A stretch of 8,241 nucleotides of DNA, taken from the NCBI GenBank assembly GCA_026389415.1, contig JAPLHX010000226.1:1-8241 (forward strand). The letters run 5' to 3'. Under the pieces are notes generated by a model, which did no database searches, was not told the origin of the DNA, and was given only the letters and a program-made list of their open reading frames with translations. Every line of letters starts with the position of its first letter. Within the stretch, counting starts at the first letter, position 1. The position numbers and the translations under genes were made by a program. Shown piece after piece: positions 1 to 5,235 of this stretch. This DNA comes from Coprothermobacterota bacterium. Its GTDB lineage: Bacteria; Caldisericota; JANLFM01.

Positions 1-58
1 TACCGTCTCCCACCACGCTCTCCGCCAGATCCTCAATGTTTTTAATCACCGGTTTCAT
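1..58 (-). CDS. Start of an unidentified gene (5' fragment, runs off the left edge)
   Basis: Only the first 19 codons are present, reading MKPVIKNIEDLAESVVGDG from an ATG at 58-56. The start is well supported: GGAGG lies at 70-66, seven bases before the ATG. The peptide has no recognisable motif, and I do not identify the product. It begins 104 bases after the gatB stop on the same strand. No terminator hairpin is visible between them, so it may be the next gene of the gat transcript, or may have its own weak promoter in the gap. Being a real start is likely; the function is unknown. Confidence 0.6.
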   Translation of the reverse strand, partial: MKPVIKNIEDLAESVVGDG

Positions 59-65
59 ACCAGCA

Positions 66-70
66 CCTCC
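66..70 (-). promoter_or_regulatory. Ribosome binding site of the left-edge gene
   Basis: On the minus strand GGAGG is followed by seven bases and then ATG (58-56). This is near-ideal spacing and is the main evidence that the truncated left-edge reading frame is a real gene. Confidence 0.65.
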
Positions 71-136
71 AAGAATCTGCAGTTTTCTGTCCCCTTTATT
101 GGTTGTTCCTAATTCTGTGATTTGTTTTTGGTTTCA

Positions 137-164
137 ACTCGAAACTCGCAACTCGAAACTCGTC
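137..164. repeat. Four-copy heptanucleotide tandem repeat at the gatB 3' end
   Basis: On the plus strand four consecutive 7-base units follow the pattern ACTCGNN (ACTCGAA, ACTCGCA, ACTCGAA, ACTCGTC). The same array can be read as a perfect 14-base duplication, 135-148 and 149-162. The last unit runs into the gatB stop codon (165-163, minus strand). The repeat is outside any called gene except for that contact. Its role is unknown; short heptamer arrays are often slippage-derived or dispersed intergenic repeats. Confidence 0.85.
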
Positions 165-1584
165 ACTGTTTTTCCAGTTCTTCCTTCACGATCCGGTTCA
201 GCAACTCCGGGTTCGCTTTGCCCCCGGACCGTTTCATCGCTTGGCCCACGAAGAAGCCGAACAACGCATCCTTACCCAGGCGGTAAGCTTCCTGTTCTTT
301 GGGGTTTTGGGCCAAGGTTTCCTGCACCCAGCCCCGGATCGTTTCCGGATCCAAGATTTGACCCAGCGCTTTCTCATGCACCACTTCACCGGCACTCTTG
401 CCCGTGGCCAGCATCTCGGCGATCACCGTTTTTCCGATTTTGGAGGAGATCGTGCCCCGGTGAACCAGTTGCAGAAGCTCGGCTAAACCCTCGGGCCGCA
501 GCGGAATCTCGTCAATCGTGCAATTGCGCGCGTTTAAGGTCTTGGAAACCTCCGACAGCAGCCAGTTGGCAATCTCTTTGCCGTGGGGGAACACCGACAA
601 CGTGCGGTCGAAGAACCGGGCCAATTCCGGCGCGTTGGCGATGGTGGCCGCTTCGGCCGGGAAAAGCCCCATTTCGTGCAGCCGCCTGCGCCGCTCTTCC
701 GGCAACTCCGGCAGTCGTTGGCGCACGGTATCGATCCACTCTGGAGTGATCTCTAAAGGTACCAGATCCGGCTCCGGGAAGTAGCGGTAATCCTCCGCTT
801 CCTCCTTGGTGCGGCCGGAGACGGTGATTCCGCTGGACTCCTTGAAGTGCCGCGTTTCCTGCACCACGGGTTCTCCCCGGTCCAACAAAGCATTCTGTCG
901 CTCGATCTCGTATTCCAACGCTTTGCGGACGAAGCGGAAGGAATTTATGTTTTTGATCTCGGCGCGAGTGCCGGCGTCCAGCGAGATGTTGACATCACAG
1001 CGCAACGCGCCTTCCTCCATATTTCCGCTGGAAATGCCCAGCGTGCGCAGGATCGCCCGCAGCTCGGTCAGATAGGCGGAGGCTTCCTCGGCCGAGGTGA
1101 TGTCCGGGGCGGAGACGATCTCCAGCAGCGGCACGCCCGACCGGTTGAAGTCCACCAGGGAGGTAACGGCATGTTCAGTGATGGAGCGGCCGTGCATCAT
1201 CTTGGCCGTGTCTTCCTCCATGTGCACCCGGATGATCCCGATCCGCCGGTGGCTCTGTTCGGTTTCCACCATCAGGTAGCCGTTGCGGGAGAAGGGCACG
1301 TCGTACTGAGAGATCTGGTAGCCCTTGGGGAGATCCGGATAGAAGTAGTTTTTGCGGTGAAACTGAGAGAAGGGCTGGATCTGGCAGTGCAGCGCTAGAG
1401 CCACGGCAAAGGCGGATTCCACCGCCCGACGGTTCAGCACCGGCAACGCGCCGGGCAGGGCCAGGCAGACCGGACAGACCCGGCTGTTGGGACCCGCGCC
1501 GAACTCCACCGAGCAGCCGCAGAACATCTTGCTGGCCGTGTTCAACTGCACGTGTACTTCCAAACCGATCGTGGGGCTACGCAC
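163..1584 (-). CDS. gatB: Aspartyl/glutamyl-tRNA amidotransferase subunit B
   Basis: GatB is the tRNA-binding and kinase subunit of cytoplasmic GatCAB. It activates the side-chain carboxylate of Glu-tRNA(Gln) or Asp-tRNA(Asn) with ATP, so that ammonia made by GatA can convert it to the amide. The 473-residue product has the usual length. Visible family signatures are IGLEVHVQL at 6-14, a CxC...CxxC cysteine set (C22, C24, C37, C40) that looks metal-binding, VDFNRSGVPLLEIVSAPD at 144-161, EIKNINSFRFVRKALEYE at 209-226 and DYRYFPEPDL at 265-274. The C-terminal part from about 325, including the GKTVIAEM region, is the GatB/YqeY-type tail that contacts the tRNA. The start is GTG at 1584-1582, overlapping the end of gatA by eight bases, so translation is probably coupled. 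A G-rich stretch upstream is only a weak ribosome binding site. The frame is intact and the identification is secure. Confidence 0.97.
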   Translation of the reverse strand: MRSPTIGLEVHVQLNTASKMFCGCSVEFGAGPNSRVCPVCLALPGALPVLNRRAVESAFAVALALHCQIQPFSQFHRKNYFYPDLPKGYQISQYDVPFSRNGYLMVETEQSHRRIGIIRVHMEEDTAKMMHGRSITEHAVTSLVDFNRSGVPLLEIVSAPDITSAEEASAYLTELRAILRTLGISSGNMEEGALRCDVNISLDAGTRAEIKNINSFRFVRKALEYEIERQNALLDRGEPVVQETRHFKESSGITVSGRTKEEAEDYRYFPEPDLVPLEITPEWIDTVRQRLPELPEERRRRLHEMGLFPAEAATIANAPELARFFDRTLSVFPHGKEIANWLLSEVSKTLNARNCTIDEIPLRPEGLAELLQLVHRGTISSKIGKTVIAEMLATGKSAGEVVHEKALGQILDPETIRGWVQETLAQNPKEQEAYRLGKDALFGFFVGQAMKRSGGKANPELLNRIVKEELEKQ

Positions 1585-3052
1585 GGAGCGCCCCCGCCGG
1601 CGGCGGCACCAGATCGTGAAGGCCGGTGGCTTGCTGGAAGCGCCAGGCAGCCTGCAGGATGCGAGACTCCGCCAAGGTGGGCCCCACCAATTGCAGCCCC
1701 ACCGGCAAGCCTCCCTCGATGCCCATCGGCAAAGAAAGGGAGGGTAGCCCGGCTAGCGAGATGGGGATGGTGAAGAGGTCAGCCATGTACATTGCCAGGG
1801 GGTCATTCACCTTTTCACCCAGACGGAAGGCCGTACTGGGGGTAGTGGGCACGGCGATTAGGTCCACCACCCCGAAAGCCTGTTCGAAATCGCGCCGGAT
1901 CAGCGTGCGTACCTGCTGCGCTTTCAGGTAGAAGGCATCGCGATAGCCGGCGGAGAGGGCATAGGTCCCCAGCATGATCCGGCGCTTGACCTCCGCGCCG
2001 AACCCCTGGCCGCGGGTTGCCTGGTAGAGATCCTTCAGGCTCTCGCCTGGAACGCGCAGCCCGTAGCGGATCCCGTCGAAACGAGCCAGGTTGGCCGATG
2101 CCTCGGCCGGTGCAATCAGGTAGTAGGTTGGCAAGGCGTAGTGCGAGTGGGGGAGGGAGATCGATTCGATAGCGAACCCCAACCCACGCAGTGTATCCAA
2201 CGCACGATGAAAGGTTCGTTCCACTTCCGGCGTCAATCCCATCGCCAACCAATCGCCGGCGAAGCCGATCCGCAGGGAACCGGGGTTGTTTTCCAACTCC
2301 CGCGAATAGGGAGGCACCGGCTCGTTCAGAGAGGTGGAATCCAGCGGGTCGTATCCGGCGATTACTTCCAGCAGCAGTGCACAGTCTCGCACATTGCGGG
2401 CGAACGTTCCCACCTGGTCCAACGAAGAGGCGAAGGCGATCAGACCGTAACGGGACACTCGGCCGTAGGTCGGCTTGAAGCCGCATAGACCGCAGAAGGA
2501 GGCCGGCTGGCGCACCGAGCCGCCGGTGTCCGTCCCTAAGGAGAGGAAGGCCTGACCGGAAGCCACGGCCGCGGCCGAGCCACCGGAAGAACCCCCCGGC
2601 ACCCGTTCCAGGTCCCAGGGATTTCGGGTGGGGAAGAAGGCCGAGTTCTCCGTGGAAGAACCCATGGCGAACTCGTCGCAGTTGGTCTTCCCCAGAAGGA
2701 CCGCTCCCCCCTGTTCCAGCCGTTCGATCACGGTAGCGCTGTAAGGCGGGACGAAATCCTCCAGGATGCGGGAGCCGCAGGTAGTGCGCAGTCCCTTGGT
2801 GGCTAGGTTGTCCTTGACGGCCACCGGCAATCCGAACAGAGGCCCGGGCATTTCACCTTTGGCTCGCCGTTGATCCAACGCGGAGGCTTTGGCCAGGGCC
2901 CGTTCCCCGTCCTGCGTCAGGAACGAATGGATCCTGACTTCCGTTTGCGACATCCAGTCCAGCGAAATCTCCATCAGTTCGCGGCAGGAGAGTTCCCCCC
3001 GCGACAGCATCGGCAGGATTTCGTGGGCCGGGCGCCGCAGCAGGGGATTCAT
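1577..3052 (-). CDS. gatA: Aspartyl/glutamyl-tRNA amidotransferase subunit A
   Basis: GatA is the glutaminase subunit of GatCAB. It hydrolyses glutamine and passes ammonia through a tunnel to GatB. It belongs to the amidase-signature family, and the Ser-cisSer-Lys triad is visible: K80 in AVKDN, S155 in the PGGSSGGSAAAVA loop and S179 in LGTDTGGSVRQPASFCG. These positions are one residue from those of well-studied bacterial GatA. The length of 491 residues is normal, and the C-terminal substrate region (PTTPSTAFRLGEK; SLAGLPSLSLPMG) is conserved. The ATG at 3052-3050 overlaps the gatC TGA as ATGA, a classic coupled junction, with GGAAG a few bases upstream. The TAG stop lies inside the start of gatB. 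There are no signs of transfer or damage. Confidence 0.97.
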   Translation of the reverse strand: MNPLLRRPAHEILPMLSRGELSCRELMEISLDWMSQTEVRIHSFLTQDGERALAKASALDQRRAKGEMPGPLFGLPVAVKDNLATKGLRTTCGSRILEDFVPPYSATVIERLEQGGAVLLGKTNCDEFAMGSSTENSAFFPTRNPWDLERVPGGSSGGSAAAVASGQAFLSLGTDTGGSVRQPASFCGLCGFKPTYGRVSRYGLIAFASSLDQVGTFARNVRDCALLLEVIAGYDPLDSTSLNEPVPPYSRELENNPGSLRIGFAGDWLAMGLTPEVERTFHRALDTLRGLGFAIESISLPHSHYALPTYYLIAPAEASANLARFDGIRYGLRVPGESLKDLYQATRGQGFGAEVKRRIMLGTYALSAGYRDAFYLKAQQVRTLIRRDFEQAFGVVDLIAVPTTPSTAFRLGEKVNDPLAMYMADLFTIPISLAGLPSLSLPMGIEGGLPVGLQLVGPTLAESRILQAAWRFQQATGLHDLVPPPAGALRA

Positions 3053-3342
3053 TCTTCTTCCAGGATGGCGGGGATACGGAAGCAGTCCCCTTCCCGGTCT
3101 GGCGCGTTCCGCAGCACATCCTCCACCGTCAGGCTAGGCCGGGCGATGTCCTCCCGCATCACGTTGACCAGCGGCAGCACCCCGCTGGTGGGCGGGATCC
3201 CCGTCGTGTCCAGTTCGGAAACCTGGCTGAAGTGGGACAAGAGTGACTCCATCTGCCGGCGCAGCACCTCCAGCTCCTCCGGTGAAAACCTCAACCGAGC
3301 GAGTTGGGCGATGTGCAGTGCATCCTCTGTAGTGACTTTCAC
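3049..3342 (-). CDS. gatC: Aspartyl/glutamyl-tRNA amidotransferase subunit C
   Basis: GatC is the small belt-like subunit that wraps around GatA, stabilises it and holds it against GatB. The 97 residues match the family length. The signature HIAQLARLRFSPEELE at 10-25 and the tail motif NVMREDIARPSLTVEDVLRNAPDREGDCFRIPAIL carry the family pattern. The start is GTG at 3342-3340: an in-frame TGA lies four codons upstream, which rules out a longer form, and the residues after the GTG align with other GatC N termini. An ATG at 3355-3353 sits closer to the ribosome binding site but is out of frame, giving only an unrelated 73-codon reading frame. The gene begins 19 bases after the stop of an AAA ATPase gene, an unusual neighbour for gatC, and ends in an ATGA overlap with gatA. 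Confidence 0.95.
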   Translation of the reverse strand: MKVTTEDALHIAQLARLRFSPEELEVLRRQMESLLSHFSQVSELDTTGIPPTSGVLPLVNVMREDIARPSLTVEDVLRNAPDREGDCFRIPAILEEE

Positions 3343-3355
3343 GGTGTTTGATCAT

Positions 3356-3364
3356 ACCTCCTTA
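3356..3364 (-). promoter_or_regulatory. Full-length Shine-Dalgarno sequence of gatC, overlapping the ATPase stop codon
   Basis: The minus strand reads TAAGGAGGT, a perfect nine-base complement of the usual bacterial 16S rRNA tail ACCUCCUUA. Its first three bases are the TAA stop of the preceding ATPase gene. The gatC GTG begins 13 bases after the last base of this element, longer than usual. An out-of-frame ATG begins immediately after it, which is too close for normal initiation. Confidence 0.8.
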
Positions 3365-4609
3365 TCCGGTCACCAGATTCCAAGGTAATGCCACGATGTT
3401 CTGAGCAAACCGACGGATTTCTTTTCCGCCGTGGAGCAGAATCCCACCCGCAGCATGGGGCACCTCTTGCAGGAATACCCGGATTCCCGCGGTATCCCGG
3501 AAGCTGGGTCGATCGGTCGCTTTCAATTCAATTGCCAGTATTTGCCGGCCATGCTCCAAAATAAAATCCACTTCCATACCGGAACGTTGCCGCCAGGTGA
3601 ACAGGCGGCCCGGCGGTGTCCATAGACTGACCAGCACCCGCAATTGATGATACAGGAATGTCTCGAAGAAATTCCCCCACTCTTTCGCATGGTTCAGCGA
3701 TTCCCGGGTGAAATAGCCGGATAGAAAAAGAGCCAACCCTACCTCTCGCCAAAACACTTTAGGCGATTTCATCAGTCGAGTGGAATGACTCGATGCAAAA
3801 GCGGGCAGACGCTCTACCAGGTAAGTAGCTTCAAGCAGATTCAGATATCGATGAGCGGTCGGTTGCTTCAGTTGCGCGTCTCGAGCCAATCCCGATTGAT
3901 TCAGGATTTGCCCGCTCCGGAGCGCCAGCAACTGCATAAATCGGCGAAAATCCACGAGATTCGCAATCTGAGAAATCTGCCGCAAGTCCCTCTCCAGATA
4001 CGTGGAGACGTAACCATCCCACCATTGCATCTTGGATTCCTCCGAGGAGAAACGCAGGAGAGCCGGCATTCCGCCACCAGCCATAAGCGATGTAGGGTCG
4101 GGTGGAGACTCCACCGTAGCATCCGATGGCCATTCCCCGTGCAGGGCACGCCATAAAACATCGGAAGGAGGATGCATTTGTAGCTCGCCATGGGTTAACG
4201 GATCCAACACGAAATAGACCGCACGACCGGCAAGACTCTCGCTTAAACGAGAAAGCAAGAGCCAATTTGCTGATCCGGAGAGGATAAAACGTCGGTCCGG
4301 TTGTTGATCAACTGCAAGCTTGATTGCAGAGAAAACCGATGGCGCTTTTTGCGCTTCATCCAGCACGATCGCATCCGCATCTGCCCATAAAGACCCGGGA
4401 TCGGTTCTGGCTTGAGCCAGCGTATCCAGATCATCCAGATTCCAATAACGCCAACGACGAAACGGTTCCTCATGCTTTAGCAATGTACTCTTGCCAACCT
4501 GCCTCGCGCCGGTCAGGACCACAACCGAATGGTCCTGGCTGGCTTGCTGCAACACCGGTGTAATCCAACGGGGCAGATAGCGAAAACGTGTTGAATAGTT
4601 TTTATTCAC
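3362..4609 (-). CDS. AAA ATPase with DUF4143-type C-terminal domain
   Basis: The 415-residue protein belongs to the large AAA_14/DUF4143 family of bacterial and archaeal ATPases. The biological role of this family is poorly known. Visible parts are Walker A GARQVGKST (34-42), Walker B AIVLDEAQ (80-87), a sensor-like FILSGSAN (108-115), AGGGMP (177-182), YLERDL (204-209), a winged-helix-like stretch (about 236-270, LNQSGLARD...TAHRYLNLLE) and a C-terminal nuclease-fold pattern EVDF...AIELK (346-363). The last resembles PD-(D/E)xK, but activity cannot be inferred. The start is taken as GTG at 4609-4607; an in-frame stop lies a few codons upstream and no clear ribosome binding site precedes it. 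A 7-bp palindrome covers the start. Three of four sampled 60-base lines are 48-52% GC (one is 60%), against about 70% in sampled gatA lines. Its place between ligA and gatC suggests acquisition. The family call is firm; the function is unknown. Confidence 0.88.
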   Translation of the reverse strand: MNKNYSTRFRYLPRWITPVLQQASQDHSVVVLTGARQVGKSTLLKHEEPFRRWRYWNLDDLDTLAQARTDPGSLWADADAIVLDEAQKAPSVFSAIKLAVDQQPDRRFILSGSANWLLLSRLSESLAGRAVYFVLDPLTHGELQMHPPSDVLWRALHGEWPSDATVESPPDPTSLMAGGGMPALLRFSSEESKMQWWDGYVSTYLERDLRQISQIANLVDFRRFMQLLALRSGQILNQSGLARDAQLKQPTAHRYLNLLEATYLVERLPAFASSHSTRLMKSPKVFWREVGLALFLSGYFTRESLNHAKEWGNFFETFLYHQLRVLVSLWTPPGRLFTWRQRSGMEVDFILEHGRQILAIELKATDRPSFRDTAGIRVFLQEVPHAAGGILLHGGKEIRRFAQNIVALPWNLVTG

Positions 4610-4620
4610 GATATGAATAA
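4602..4620. promoter_or_regulatory. Palindrome spanning the ATPase start codon (possible operator)
   Basis: TTATTCA (4602-4608) and TGAATAA (4614-4620) are exact reverse complements separated by five bases. The ATPase GTG start (4609-4607) lies at the edge of the centre. The geometry fits a dimeric repressor site or a weak AU-rich RNA hairpin hiding the start codon. The repeat is seen directly; the regulatory role is inference. Confidence 0.4.
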
Positions 4621-4628
4621 TATCTCAA

Positions 4629-4650
4629 GATGATCCCTAAGGGAATCATC
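4629..4650. other. Imperfect hairpin in the gap between the membrane-protein gene and the ATPase gene
   Basis: GATGATCCC and GGGAATCATC form a nine-pair stem with one bulged base and a three-base TAA loop. It lies 15 bases past the stop of the upstream minus-strand membrane-protein gene. Downstream on that strand comes TTGAGATATTATT, which has no proper T run, so an intrinsic terminator is only weakly supported. It could instead be an operator, an mRNA-stability stem or the edge of an inserted segment. Confidence 0.4.
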
Positions 4651-4665
4651 CACCGAAATTGCCTA

Positions 4666-5235
4666 CTAGAGCAGCGTTCCCAAGAAGTAAGCCGCCACCA
4701 CCGTCAGGAACACCGCCACCAGGCTGGCGCCCATGGCGTGCCGAGGTTTTAGGCTGTGCAGTTTCCAAAGCACCCGGTAGTAGACAAACCAGCCCCAGAT
4801 CGGTCCGATGAAACCCAGCACCAGGTCCAGCACTTTCATGCCGAAGGTGGGATTGCTCTGGGCAATTACAGGTAACACGAACAGAGCGTCGAGGCTCATC
4901 AGCAGGATGGTGGCCAACACCGGGAAAAAGAAGGCGGACGGGGTGGCGTGGATCGTTTCCGGCAGTCCAGCCTGCCCCTTGGAATTCAGGCACCAGACGT
5001 AGGCAATGAAGCCACAGAACAACCAAAGGAGCAAGGCGATCGGGATCACCATCAACAACAGCGACTGGAAAGAGCCCCGCAGTAAACTGGCCGCTAGCAC
5101 GATCAGCAAGCCCAGCACAATACCGATCGTCGCATTGGAGATCCACAAGCGGCGCTGGGGTAGAGAGCCGGCCAGGAACGCCAAATCCTCCGGACTTTTC
5201 AATCCGGCTACGAGCAAGGAAATCAGGTCATTCAT
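4666..5235 (-). CDS. Five-helix integral membrane protein, YIP1-type
   Basis: The 189-residue protein has five clear hydrophobic segments, at about 35-52, 59-81, 101-124, 134-156 and 169-189. A short amphipathic N terminus (MNDLISLLVAGLKSPEDLAFLAG) precedes them. This layout is that of the bacterial YIP1/Yip1-domain family, whose members are inner-membrane proteins mostly without assigned function. No catalytic motif is visible. The frame stays open further upstream to 5688, but that part overlaps ligA in another frame. The true start is the ATG at 5235-5233, which overlaps the ligA TGA as ATGA, indicating coupled translation with ligA. The stop is TAG at 4668-4666. The fold call rests on hydropathy and length only, so a general DUF membrane protein is the alternative. 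Confidence 0.75.
   Translation of the reverse strand: MNDLISLLVAGLKSPEDLAFLAGSLPQRRLWISNATIGIVLGLLIVLAASLLRGSFQSLLLMVIPIALLLWLFCGFIAYVWCLNSKGQAGLPETIHATPSAFFFPVLATILLMSLDALFVLPVIAQSNPTFGMKVLDLVLGFIGPIWGWFVYYRVLWKLHSLKPRHAMGASLVAVFLTVVAAYFLGTLL

Noticed and set aside
109..137. TTGAAA-17-AATTAG on the minus strand as a promoter for the left-edge gene
   Set aside because: The -35 is good (five of six) but the -10 matches only three of six, and read-through from gatB explains expression equally well.
512..1398. Several long reading frames on both strands inside gatB, and similar ones inside gatA, ligA and lplA
   Set aside because: They are shadows of GC-rich coding sequence: arginine-, proline- and alanine-rich, without motifs, fully covered by securely identified genes.
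1577..3052. Overlaps among gatC, gatA and gatB as something unusual
   Set aside because: ATGA and short overlaps are normal in bacterial gatCAB operons; all catalytic residues and lengths are typical.
3134..3355. 73-codon reading frame starting at the ATG next to the gatC ribosome binding site
   Set aside because: It overlaps gatC in another frame, has no family resemblance, and its ATG is only one base beyond GGAGG.
3362..4609. A transposon or insertion sequence carrying the ATPase
   Set aside because: No transposase, no terminal inverted repeats pairing both ends and no target-site duplication could be found by eye between the flanks near 3340-3365 and 4610-4650.
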